A stretch of DNA of 32,395 nt from Fundidesulfovibrio magnetotacticus (GTDB taxonomy: Bacteria > Desulfobacterota > Desulfovibrionia > Desulfovibrionales > Desulfovibrionaceae). This document shows, one piece after another, positions 17,144 to 25,015 of this stretch. The DNA lies in NCBI RefSeq assembly GCF_013019105.1, contig NZ_BLTE01000028.1, positions 1 to 32,395 on the forward strand, read 5' to 3'. A model generated the notes under the pieces. That model searched no databases. It had not been told where the DNA came from and saw nothing but the letters and a program-made list of their open reading frames with translations. Every line of letters begins with the position of its first letter. Position 1 is the stretch's first letter. The translations under genes and the position numbers were made by a program.

Positions 17144-18353
17144 TGACGGGTCCTTCCCGGAGCACGCAGGCGGCGATCCCGCGCCAGTCCTCCAGGCGGT
17201 GGGCATGGCCCGAGGCCTCCAGGGCGGGGAGCCGCCACCTGTCGCGCTCGTAGCGCTGGTTGACCACGCGCAGCTCGTGGTCCAGGGCGTTGGCGGCGTG
17301 GACGATGGCCGCGGCCAGGGGCGTGTGTTCCGGCTCCCCGGCAAGGGCGTGGTGGGTGAAGATCCAGCGGATCATCTCCTCGGAGAAGCCCCAGAGGGAG
17401 AGCAGGTAGGCCCCCAGTTCGGCGTGGGTGCAGCCCAGGATGTCGCGCTCACAGGCCCACACGGCGCGGTTTTGCGCGCGGGAGGCCGTGAGAACCTCCC
17501 CGTAGAGGTCCGGCGCGTGGCACAGGAGCACGAGCTTGCCCACGTCGTGCAGGATGCCCGCCACGTAGAGGTCGTCCTGGCTGGACTGGGCGAAGCCTTC
17601 GGCACAGGCCAGGGCGCGGCAGACGTTGCCGGTGTTCAGGCAGTGCAGCCAGAGGCCCTCCAGGTCGTAGCCCTTGTGGCGCGCGGCGTCGAAGCTGGAG
17701 AAAAGGTGAACGGTGAGCACGAGCCCGGCGATCACGTCCAGGCCCAGGAGGTTGGCGGCGTGGGCCGGGCTGGAGACGCGGGTGCGCAGCCCGAAGAAGG
17801 CCGAGTTCACCAGCTTGAGCATGCTGGCCGAGAGCCCCATGTCCTGGGAGATCAGCGCGGCGATGCGGCCCATGTCCGGCTCCTGGGAGTGGAGTTCTGC
17901 CAGGATGCGCTGGTGGACCTCTGGCAGGGCGGGCAGGGTGTCCAGGCGGTGCACCAGCTCCTGCACGCGGGGGTTGGTGAGCACGCCGCGCAGGGCCAGC
18001 AGGCGCTCCAAGGTGCGCACGAGGGCTTCGGAATCCACGGGTTTGGCCAGGAACTGGTGGGCGTAGCGCGCGGCCTGGAGGGCCAGGGCGCGCCCCGAGT
18101 GTCCCGAGAGCACCAGCCGGATGATGCCCGGGTGGCGGGCGTGGACTTCTTCCAGGAAGCGGCCGCCGTCCATGCCGGGCATGAGCAGGTCGGTGACGAG
18201 CACGTCGTGGGGCTGGCTGTCCAGGGCCTGCATGGCCTCGGCGGCGCTGGAGCGGAACGAGACGTCCCATCGGCCGCGCTGGGGGTGGAGCATGCGGCGC
18301 AGGCCGTCCAGGACCTTGGATTCGTCGTCCACGAAGAGCAGACGCGGTTTCAC
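17133..18353 (-). CDS. Response regulator REC-HDOD
   Basis: A 406-aa protein. The receiver (residues 1-120) has LLFVDDESKVLDGLRRML, D55 in VLVTDLLMPGMDG, LVLSGHSG and FLAKPVDS. The HDOD domain (about 135-335) has LPALPEVHQRILAEL, ISQDMGLSASMLKLVNSAFFG and GILHDVGKLVLL, typical of HDOD proteins linked to signalling rather than hydrolysis. The start is GTG at 18353, in a GTGA overlap with the kinase stop, so the two are translationally coupled and form a cognate pair. The downstream regulator overlaps its 3' end. Output is probably protein-protein; no DNA-binding domain is present. Confidence 0.9.
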   Translation of the reverse strand: MKPRLLFVDDESKVLDGLRRMLHPQRGRWDVSFRSSAAEAMQALDSQPHDVLVTDLLMPGMDGGRFLEEVHARHPGIIRLVLSGHSGRALALQAARYAHQFLAKPVDSEALVRTLERLLALRGVLTNPRVQELVHRLDTLPALPEVHQRILAELHSQEPDMGRIAALISQDMGLSASMLKLVNSAFFGLRTRVSSPAHAANLLGLDVIAGLVLTVHLFSSFDAARHKGYDLEGLWLHCLNTGNVCRALACAEGFAQSSQDDLYVAGILHDVGKLVLLCHAPDLYGEVLTASRAQNRAVWACERDILGCTHAELGAYLLSLWGFSEEMIRWIFTHHALAGEPEHTPLAAAIVHAANALDHELRVVNQRYERDRWRLPALEASGHAHRLEDWRGIAACVLREGPVNEP

Positions 18354-20395
18354 GGGTCGTTCTCCGGGGTCTTGTCCAGGGGCAGGCGCACGGTGAAGCG
18401 GGTCCACTGGCCGGGCTGCGAGTCCACGGTGATGGAGCCCCCGTGCTTTTTCACCACGATGTCGTGGCACAGGGCCAGGCCCTGGCCGGTGCCCTTGCCC
18501 ACCTCCTTGGTGGTGAAGAAGGGGTCGTAGACGCGGTGGATGTTGGCGGCGGGGATGCCGCAGCCCGTGTCCAGGACGCTCAGGGTCATCCAGCCGTCCT
18601 CGTTGCGGGTGGTCACGGTGATCCGGCCTTTTTCGCCGGTGTCGCGGTACTTGTCGGTGATGGCGTGGCTGGCGTTGACCAGCAGGTTCAGGAGCACCTG
18701 GTTGAAGTCGCCCGGGCGGCAGGGGATGTAGCGCAGCTCCGGGTCCAGGTCGAGGGTGATTTCCGCGTGGTATTTCCACTCGTTGCGGCTGATGACCGTG
18801 GCGTTCTCGATGGCCTTGGGCAGGTCGAGCAGGCCCATTTCCTCGCCGCCCGCGTGGGAGAAGCGCTTCATGGCCCCCACGATGCCCGCCACGCGGGCCA
18901 CGCCCTCGCGCGACTGGGAGAGGGCGTTGGGGATCTCTTCCAGGAGGAAGTCCAGGTCCTCGTCGCGTTCCTGTCCGGCCAGGCGGTCGCCGAGGTCGGT
19001 GAAGGCTCCTTCCAGGAAGGTGAGGTTGTCCCCGATGTACTGGATGGGGGTGTTGATCTCGTGGGCGATGCCCGAGGCCAGCCCGCCCAGGGATTCCAGG
19101 CGCTGGGCCAGGGCCAGCTGGCGCTCCAGGGCCTTGCGCTCGCCCACGTCGAAGAGGATTTCGTAGTGGAGGGTCTGGCCCGAGCGGACGGCTGGCACCA
19201 CGGTGCGCGAAACGGGGAGCGTGGTCCCGTCTGGGCGCTCGATGCGGTATTCCTCGTTGATGATCTCCGGGCCGTCCATGGGGCAGCAGTCGGCGGGGGC
19301 GTTGTCCGACTGCCTGATCCAGCGCAGCGCCGTGCAGGGGCTGCCCAGCAGCAGGTCCCGGGGCAGGCCCACGATGCCCAGGGCGATGTCGTTGGCGTCC
19401 AGCACGGTCCGCTCGCGGGGGTCCACCACCAGGATGCCCGCGCGGATGCCCCGCAGGATTTCCCGGAAGGTGTTCTCGCGTTCGGCCAGTTCGCTTTCCA
19501 TGCGCTTGCGCAGGGTGATGTCCGTGAGCACGCCGATGGACCCGAGGCGCTGGCCCCGGCGGTTTTTGTAGCTGGAGCGTCGGAAGAGCACGTGGCGCGT
19601 TTTCCCCTGGGCCTGCACGGGGAACTCGGCGGGGTCGGCGTCCTCCTCGGGGAGCAGGGCGGGGTCTATGCCCAGCAGGTCGGGCAGGGTCTTTCCGGCG
19701 GCGTCCGGCTTGGCCAGGCCGAAGAACGCCGCGAAGGCGTTGTTGCAGCCGCTCACCAGTCCCTGGGGGTCGCTGTGGTAGAGGGGGGCGGGCGTGGCGT
19801 CCAGGATGCGCTGGAGCCGCCTGAGCTCGCGGCCGGCGCGGGCCTCCTCCTCGGCCTGGCGGCGCAGCACCATGGACCACACCCCCCGTGCGATGAGTTC
19901 CAGGTTCGTCACGTCGTCGGGCACGTAGTCGCCGTGCTTGTTGCCCACGCCGATCACCGCCGTGACGGCGTCGGCGTGGAAAACTGGGATGGTGAGGAAG
20001 TTGCGCAGGGGCACGTGGCCCTCGGGATACCCCTTCTTGCAGGGGTCGGGGGCCTGGAAGTCGTTGACCAGCACCGGGGCGCGGCGGCGCACGGCCTCGC
20101 CCCAGAGGCCGGTCTTGTCCAGCTCGTAGGTGGTCTGCTTCTCCGTGATGGAACAGGCCGCCATCACGGAGTCGGACCAGGCGTGGAGCGTGAAAAGACG
20201 CGTGCCCTCGTCGTAGAAATAGATGTAGCCCACGGCGCTCTTCGTGATGGCCAGGGTTTCGGCCAGGGCCTGGTCCAGAAGCTGGCCGAGGTCGGCCTCC
20301 GAGAGCCGGAAAAGCCTGATGAGCGCCTCCAGTGTGCGCCGCGCCTGGGATGCGGGGGACCAGGACGCGTCCGCGGTGGATGAGTGGCCTGCCAT
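18350..20395 (-). CDS. Soluble hybrid-sensor histidine kinase GAF-PAS-PAS-HisKA-HATPase
   Basis: A 681-aa protein without transmembrane helices. GAF-like segment at about 35-185 (AVGYIYFYDEGTRLFTL, NFLTIPVFHADAVTAVIGVGNK), PAS at 195-300 and PAS at 305-420, then the HisKA box SGIAHEINTP with phospho-His near 445, the N box NQVLLNLLVNASHAI near 565-580, and G boxes LSVLDTGCGIP and GKGTGQGLAL. HEINTP is typical of kinases pairing with REC-HDOD proteins. It should sense a cytoplasmic signal through GAF/PAS and phosphorylate the two downstream regulators. The ATG at 20395 follows aaggagg. The first gene of a three-gene coupled operon. Confidence 0.93.
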   Translation of the reverse strand: MAGHSSTADASWSPASQARRTLEALIRLFRLSEADLGQLLDQALAETLAITKSAVGYIYFYDEGTRLFTLHAWSDSVMAACSITEKQTTYELDKTGLWGEAVRRRAPVLVNDFQAPDPCKKGYPEGHVPLRNFLTIPVFHADAVTAVIGVGNKHGDYVPDDVTNLELIARGVWSMVLRRQAEEEARAGRELRRLQRILDATPAPLYHSDPQGLVSGCNNAFAAFFGLAKPDAAGKTLPDLLGIDPALLPEEDADPAEFPVQAQGKTRHVLFRRSSYKNRRGQRLGSIGVLTDITLRKRMESELAERENTFREILRGIRAGILVVDPRERTVLDANDIALGIVGLPRDLLLGSPCTALRWIRQSDNAPADCCPMDGPEIINEEYRIERPDGTTLPVSRTVVPAVRSGQTLHYEILFDVGERKALERQLALAQRLESLGGLASGIAHEINTPIQYIGDNLTFLEGAFTDLGDRLAGQERDEDLDFLLEEIPNALSQSREGVARVAGIVGAMKRFSHAGGEEMGLLDLPKAIENATVISRNEWKYHAEITLDLDPELRYIPCRPGDFNQVLLNLLVNASHAITDKYRDTGEKGRITVTTRNEDGWMTLSVLDTGCGIPAANIHRVYDPFFTTKEVGKGTGQGLALCHDIVVKKHGGSITVDSQPGQWTRFTVRLPLDKTPENDP

Positions 20396-20546
20396 GGCCC
20401 TGCCTCCTTGCCGTGTGCGCGCGTCCCGCGTCGGCCGACGGTCATGAGGGGGACGAAGCGCGCGTTGGGGTGCCGGCGGACCCGCCGCCGGACGTTTCAC
20501 CCCACTGATACCCCTCCCGGCGAGGGAGGACAACAGCGGAAAGGGA

Positions 20547-20566
20547 CAAAAGCGTGCGGTGCACGC
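20547..20566 (-). terminator. Rho-independent terminator after prmA
   Basis: On the minus strand GCGTGC-ACC-GCACGC is followed by TTTT. It lies 19 bp past the prmA stop and separates prmA from the kinase operon. Confidence 0.65.
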
Positions 20567-20584
20567 GCGCAAGGCGGGGCGCGG

Positions 20585-21484
20585 CTACACCCAGAAGAGC
20601 CCGCTCCACTCGCCCACGTCCTTGATCTCGGGCTCGGGCAGGCCCTGGCGCACGTAGGCGTCGGCCACGGCGCGGGCCTGGGTGGTCAGGATGCCCGAGA
20701 GGATGAGCGCGCCGCCGGGCTTGAGGTGCGCAAGCAGGTAGGGGGCCATGTCGATGAGCGGCTGGGCCAGGATGTTGGCCACGATGCAGTCGAAGGCGGC
20801 GTCCGGGGCCAGGCCTTCCAGGCCGCAGACGCACAGCTCCACGGGCGCGCCGGGCGTGCCCGGGGCGGGCAGGCCGTTCAGGGCCAGGTTCTCGGCGGCG
20901 CAGAACACTGCCTGGGGGTCGATGTCCACGGCCAGCCCCGTGCAGCCCAGCTTGGCCAGGCCGATGGCCAGGATGCCCGACCCGGTGCCCAGGTCCAGGT
21001 AGCGCGCCCCTTTGGCAAGGCGGCCGGAGTCCACCAGCTTGGCGATGCCCTCCAGGCAAAGGGCCGTGGTGGCGTGGTGGCCGGTGCCGAAGGCCATCTT
21101 GGGCTCGATGACGATGGGCTCCAGGCCGTGGTGGTCGGCGTCGGACAGCCAGGGCGGCACGATCTCGAAGCGCCCGCCGATGTCGATGGGCGTGAAGAAC
21201 TCCTTCCAGGCGGCGGCCCAATCCTGCTGCTCCTGGGCCTCCACGGCCACGCGGGCCATGGGCCAGCGTTGGGGAACGTAGCCTCGCACCACCTGGGCCA
21301 GGGGGGATTCGGGCTCCAGGTAGAAGCGGAAAGTCACGTCGCGGGTGGCGGGTGCGGTCAATTCCTCCCAGCCCTGGAGCGAGTTGGAGGAGAGCCAGGC
21401 GGACACGTCGTCGGAAAGAAGCTCCATGTCGGTTTCCGAGAGGGAGCCGGGGAGCGTCAGTTCGATCTTGAGCAGTTGGGACAT
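20585..21484 (-). CDS. prmA: Ribosomal protein L11 methyltransferase
   Basis: A 299-aa protein. The N-terminal domain (1-110) is variable. FFTPIDIGGRFEIVPPW and EPKMAFGTGHHATTALCLE are PrmA signatures, followed by the SAM-binding YLDLGTGSGILAIGLAKLG and CIVANILAQPLIDMAPYL, which holds the NxxA-type active-site motif. It trimethylates ribosomal protein L11. The ATG at 21484 with aaggaa upstream gives normal length. The frame stays open upstream to an ATG at 21655, which would add 57 residues; see the separate entry. A terminator follows. Confidence 0.95.
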   Translation of the reverse strand: MSQLLKIELTLPGSLSETDMELLSDDVSAWLSSNSLQGWEELTAPATRDVTFRFYLEPESPLAQVVRGYVPQRWPMARVAVEAQEQQDWAAAWKEFFTPIDIGGRFEIVPPWLSDADHHGLEPIVIEPKMAFGTGHHATTALCLEGIAKLVDSGRLAKGARYLDLGTGSGILAIGLAKLGCTGLAVDIDPQAVFCAAENLALNGLPAPGTPGAPVELCVCGLEGLAPDAAFDCIVANILAQPLIDMAPYLLAHLKPGGALILSGILTTQARAVADAYVRQGLPEPEIKDVGEWSGLFWV

Positions 21485-21655
21485 GGTGTTCCTTGCGACA
21501 ATATCAGGATGAGCGAGACGATTTTGTTCGATAATGAGGATCGGGTCAAGCGCGTGGCGAGAGCGGGAGAACTTGGCGTCGCTGTAGCGGTCCAGGGTTT
21601 CTTGGACAGTTTTCCGTCTAAATAGGGCCGCCTTTGCGACCTCCGGTTCTGTCAT
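21485..21655 (-). other. 57-codon ORF open into prmA, coupled to a phage remnant
   Basis: From the ATG at 21655 the frame reads MTEPEVAKAALFRRK, then VQETLDRYSDAKFSRSR and LDPILIIEQNRLAHPDIV, and continues without a stop into prmA. Its ATG overlaps the TGA of the upstream remnant ORF (atga, 21652-21655), as in coupled phage genes. It may be the head of a small phage gene whose tail was lost when DNA joined at prmA, or simply leader DNA. prmA has its own ribosome-binding site. Not homologous to any part of PrmA that I recognise. Confidence 0.35.
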
Positions 21656-22018
21656 TGCCTCACCCGGTCCTTCCAGCCCACGCCCTTCCCTGGTGGCGTG
21701 AACTTCCAACCCTGCGGGTCGAGGACCGGTGAAAGGCGCAGGTCATGCCCGTCCTCCCGCTGGCCCATTTCGCCTGGAGTGGGATGCACGCCGCCTGGGC
21801 TGACCTCGGGTGACCTCCCTCCCGCTACCCCCTCGCCCCCGCCAGGGGACGACGGCGCGCCCCCGCCGCCGTCCTGGGAGAGTTGCCGGACCACGCCGCC
21901 CCCTTGCGTGTCCCTTTCAAAGGAGGACTCCTTCGGCATCCGCGCGTTCTCGGGGTTTCCTGCCGCCGTCAGTGCGGAGGGGCGGCTGCGGAATGTCCCT
22001 CTGATGGGTCCTGCGGTT
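21652..22018 (-). pseudogene. Fragment of the phage lysozyme-like gene with a different 3' end
   Basis: The first half is a near copy of the middle of the protein at 22753-24496: RPSALTA.GNPENARMP.ES.FERDTQGGG and RQLSQDGGGGAPSS appear in both. After APSS it diverges to a Gly/Pro-rich linker and ends GWKFTPPGKGVGWKDRVRQ, with no lysozyme-like domain. An in-frame TGA near 22024 closes the 5' side, so the original N-terminus is missing. Translation from the ATG at 21939 is possible (95 aa). It looks like a second module with a shared middle and an alternative tail, or a recombination relic. Confidence 0.6.
21849..21990. repeat. About 140-bp direct repeat, copy 1
   Basis: Near identical to 23764-23905, including gacggcgcgcccccgccgcc and ttgcgtgtccctttcaaag. 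It encodes the shared QGGG.VRQLSQDGGGG segment. Similarity drops sharply on both sides. Confidence 0.8.
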
Positions 22019-22134
22019 CATGGGGAAGTGGTTGACCGCGATTGAATGTCGTGAGAATATCACTTAGTGCGTAACAGCGAAAATATACTAAGGTGCGGTT
22101 GGCTCCGGTCCCGTCACTTCAGGGAGTAATGACT

Positions 22135-22677
22135 ATGCGACATGCAACTCTCCTGTTGTTGCTACTGCTAGTTCCTTCCAGCGGGTTTGCTGCCAAACAG
22201 ACTGTTAAGGTCAGGGGCGTAATTGGACGTTGCGGAACAAGCGAGTGCGGCATTGGTGGGCTAAGTCGTGGATATTCCTTCGTTCCACACACAAAGATCG
22301 CGAACGCAATATTGTCAGTATGCGGAATTGAGACGGACTGTGAGATAGATGGAGTTGTTGATGACAAATATTATTTTATTTCAGTATCAAATGTGCGGCG
22401 TGTTGATGTAGACATTGAGCCGTCGACCGATGTTTTTATTCAGGCGTCATCATGGCTCTTTTCGTTGGGCCAGGATAATGACACAAACAGGTTTAGCATG
22501 TGGCATGTCAACATGCATAAATTAAGCAAATATAAGAATAATGTTGGCATTATGGTGTGGTGTGCACGGATGTCTGTGGTTGGCTTTAGAGATAAAGAGC
22601 TTGTTGATATTGGCCCAGATGAAGTCTATGTGTTTAAACAGCAAGGTGAGTGGCATTTTTCAAGAACAAAGCCGTAG
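22135..22677 (+). CDS. AT-rich secreted protein, unknown
   Basis: A 180-aa protein with a classical signal peptide (MRHATLLLLLLLVPSSGFAA, cleavage expected after AA at residue 20). The mature part is beta-rich with five Cys (RCG, SEC, SVCG, TDCE, VWCARM) and ends in WHFSRTKP. No family recognised. GC is clearly lower than in neighbours, which points to recent acquisition. The ATG at 22135 has gggag eight bases upstream; an ATG at 22129 is too close to it. A possible -10 TATACT lies at 22084-22089 without a good -35. It is followed immediately by a 13-bp hairpin. It sits between a phage gene fragment and the phage module. Confidence 0.7.
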   Translation: MRHATLLLLLLLVPSSGFAAKQTVKVRGVIGRCGTSECGIGGLSRGYSFVPHTKIANAILSVCGIETDCEIDGVVDDKYYFISVSNVRRVDVDIEPSTDVFIQASSWLFSLGQDNDTNRFSMWHVNMHKLSKYKNNVGIMVWCARMSVVGFRDKELVDIGPDEVYVFKQQGEWHFSRTKP

Positions 22678-22704
22678 CCTTGCGTTTGACTGCAAGGCTA
22701 CGGC
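22671..22704. terminator. 13-bp perfect hairpin between convergent genes
   Basis: GCCGTAGCCTTGC pairs with GCAAGGCTACGGC around an 8-nt loop and overlaps the stop codon of the secreted-protein gene. No T-run follows on either strand. Its position suggests a bidirectional terminator for that gene and the phage operon. Confidence 0.65.
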
Positions 22705-22752
22705 AAACTAGTTGGTGGTTCGCTAACTCGATCAAATTGAATTTCACAAGGA

Positions 22753-24496
22753 TCAGGTCTTGCGGTCTCGGCGGTTTTGATAGGCCGAGTTGAGGTCACG
22801 GATGGCGCTGAACTCGCCATGCTTGTCTTGAGGGCGGCCGAAGTATCGGCCGCCTCCGGCATCCCAAATTTTCGACTTGTTGCTTCTAGCCCAGTAGATC
22901 GCTTTCAGCTGATCTTCTGCGGACATGGATTGAAATCCAGGATTGCTCCTTACTGCGGACTCAACAATGTCTGGGAATCCGGATTTTGAGGACCCATGTT
23001 GTATAGTTCCAGACAATACAGCGTCCTGTACACCCGGATTGTTCATATCTAACCCAGCTTCAGAAACTTTCTTCGCCCCCGGCAAGTAATGCGTCCGGTA
23101 GATGAACGCCTTTTCCGCCGCGTGGAGGCCAGTCGGATCGGCTCCGGCCGCATTGCGCCAGCGCTTGGAAAACTCGGGCGATCCCGGCGTGGACCCGGCG
23201 AAGTGGAGCCGGTAGTCGCTTCCCTCGGGGGAATAGACGAACTCTCTCACCGTGCCACCAATTCTTTTGTTGTCCTTGGACGTGAACTGGTACGACCCGT
23301 AACTCACACCTCCGGCATCGTTCTTAACCGGGATGGAAACTTCCGCGACGCCCTTTGTGCTCTCGAACCTCTTGACCGACTCGCCCAGGTCCGGACGCAT
23401 CGGGGGGATGCCGGCTACCGTCAGGTTTGCCGCAGGTTGCGGGCGCGGTTTTCCTGAGAGATCGTACCTGTCGAAATACGTGATCTGGTCCGCCCAGGGG
23501 GTGCCCTGCCACTCTTGTTTGTTCAACGATGGGCTGTCAGGCTTGTAGGCCCTGTCCGCCGGTGCAGGTGTTTTCCGCAAATCACCTTGCAAGGCACGGA
23601 TGGCCTTGGCGAAGTCTCCAAGCGCCCCGTCGTTCCCTGTAGGAGGCGAAAACAGGGGGTTGCTGTTCGGATCGATCCCCGCCGGGGGCGCGGCGACGCC
23701 TGCGCTCCCCCCGGCGTCCGGCGCGGGGCTGGCTCCCCCCTCGCCTACGCCCGCACCGGACGACGGCGCGCCCCCGCCGCCGTCCTGGGAGAGTTGCCGG
23801 ACCGCTCCGCCCCCTTGCGTGTCCCTTTCAAAGAAGGACTCATCCGGCATTCGCGCGTTCTCGGGGTTTCCTCCCGCCGTCAGGGCGGAGGGTCTGTTCC
23901 GGATGCCCTCGCGCTCGTAGAGGTCCGGGGTGTCGTCCTCCAGGAGCGTTCCGCCCAGGCCCAGGCGGTCGGCCCCGGCGTCCAGCCAGGCCCAGTAGTT
24001 CAGCCTGCCGGTGCGCCGGTCCAGGGAGTTGCTGGCCAGGGACGGACCGGCCGAAGTGAGCCCGCCAAGGCGGCTTGCCAGGCCCGAACCAGCCGAGGTG
24101 AACGGCCTCGACGAACCGGACCGGACCGGCGCGTAGGGCCGGGCGACCCGGCGGTCGTCCAACTCGTACCCGGTATCCTCCGGCCCCTGGTCCTCGGGGA
24201 CCCACTGCTGGGAACCATCTTCACGGATGCGGTGGATGCGTATTCCCGGGTCGTCGCGCTCGGGATGGTACTCCATGGTCTGCCAGGCCGGAGTCGCCCT
24301 CCGGACGCCTGGGGTCCTGCCGGACGGGCCAATGAGGGACAGGCCCCCGGTCGTGTGGTTTTCGGGCGGCCGTCCGGGGGGGGGCGCCAGGGGTCTGTCC
24401 GGAGGCCTGGGCGGCCGCGCCGAGGATGGTTGATCCCAATCCCAGCAGAGTCTGGGCCGATGAGAGGGCGGATGCCCCCCAATCAAGCAATCCCAT
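22753..24496 (-). CDS. Phage virion protein with lysozyme-like domain, frameshifted
   Basis: Translation from the ATG at 24496 (aaggag upstream) gives MGLLDWGASALSS and a hydrophobic Gly/Ala/Leu segment, then reaches a run of nine C (plus-strand G9, 24376-24384) and goes out of frame. The frame after the run is open to 22753. Removing one base gives a 580-aa protein: hydrophobic N-terminus, Pro/Gly-rich linkers, the FERDTQGGG block and a C-terminal domain of about 210 residues. This domain has DLGESVKRFE, GGVSYGSYQFTSK, FIYRTHYLPGA, GTIQHGS and AIYWARS, matching predicted lysozyme- or chitosanase-like domains of phage and VgrG proteins. It may cut peptidoglycan at infection. The break may be a sequencing error, slippage or true mutation. 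Confidence 0.7.
23764..23905. repeat. About 140-bp direct repeat, copy 2
   Basis: Partner of 21849-21990, here inside the lysozyme-like virion gene. Differences are few and keep the reading frame. Confidence 0.8.
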
Positions 24497-24731
24497 GTGA
24501 AGTCTCCTTGCGTTTGGTTGTTCGTCTGGGCTGGCCGTCGGCCAGCATCTTCTTCGCCGCGCGCCCGGGCAGGAGCGCCCGCTCCAGGGCCTCCAGGCAG
24601 GCTTCGATGCGCGCCAGGCGCGCTTCCAGTTCGGCCCGGGCGGCGCACGAGGCCTCCGCGCCGTCCTTGCCGTCGCCTTCACCGCCGGGGGCGGGCGGGG
24701 CCTTGGCCCCGCCCAGGATCATCAGGTTCAC
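24483..24731 (-). CDS. Small coiled-coil protein of the phage module
   Basis: An 82-aa protein starting at a GTG that overlaps the preceding stop (GTGA) and overlapping the start of the lysozyme-like gene by 14 nt. It has a Gly/Pro-rich beginning (ILGGAKAPPAPGG), a heptad-like helix (ARAELEARLARIEACLEALE) and a basic tail (RRTTKRKETSHGIA). The tight overlaps support translation. Function unknown; small helical proteins after a portal gene are sometimes scaffolding or head-completion factors, but no family is recognised. Confidence 0.6.
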   Translation of the reverse strand: MNLMILGGAKAPPAPGGEGDGKDGAEASCAARAELEARLARIEACLEALERALLPGRAAKKMLADGQPRRTTKRKETSHGIA

Positions 24732-25015
24732 AACACCCTCCTCGCGGTCTCTTCCGCGCGCCCCCCGGCCAGGCGCTCGCGCGCCAACCCGCCCAGGGCC
24801 GCGATGGACTCCAGGGACGCCATCAGGGCCTCCATGGCCTCCAACCCCGACCGGATGCGGGCGAACTCCGCCGTCTGGTCCGAGCGCAGGGCCAGGATGG
24901 CCTCGCGCCGGGCGTTCAGCTGCTCCTCCACGGCCTGGCGCACGGCGTCGCAGGCCAGCAGGCGCGCCACCTCTTCGCCGCGCACGGCCTCGCGCTCCAG
25001 CTCCAGGCGGCTCAC
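24728..25015 (-). CDS. Small helical protein after the portal gene
   Basis: A 95-aa, Glu/Arg/Ala-rich protein predicted to be almost all helix (LELEREAVRGEEVARLL, EEQLNARREAILALRSDQT, EFARIRSGLEAMEALMASLE). GTG at 25015 overlaps the portal stop, and its own stop overlaps the next GTG, so three genes are translationally chained. No family recognised; a virion assembly role is inferred only from position. Confidence 0.65.
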   Translation of the reverse strand: MSRLELEREAVRGEEVARLLACDAVRQAVEEQLNARREAILALRSDQTAEFARIRSGLEAMEALMASLESIAALGGLARERLAGGRAEETARRVL

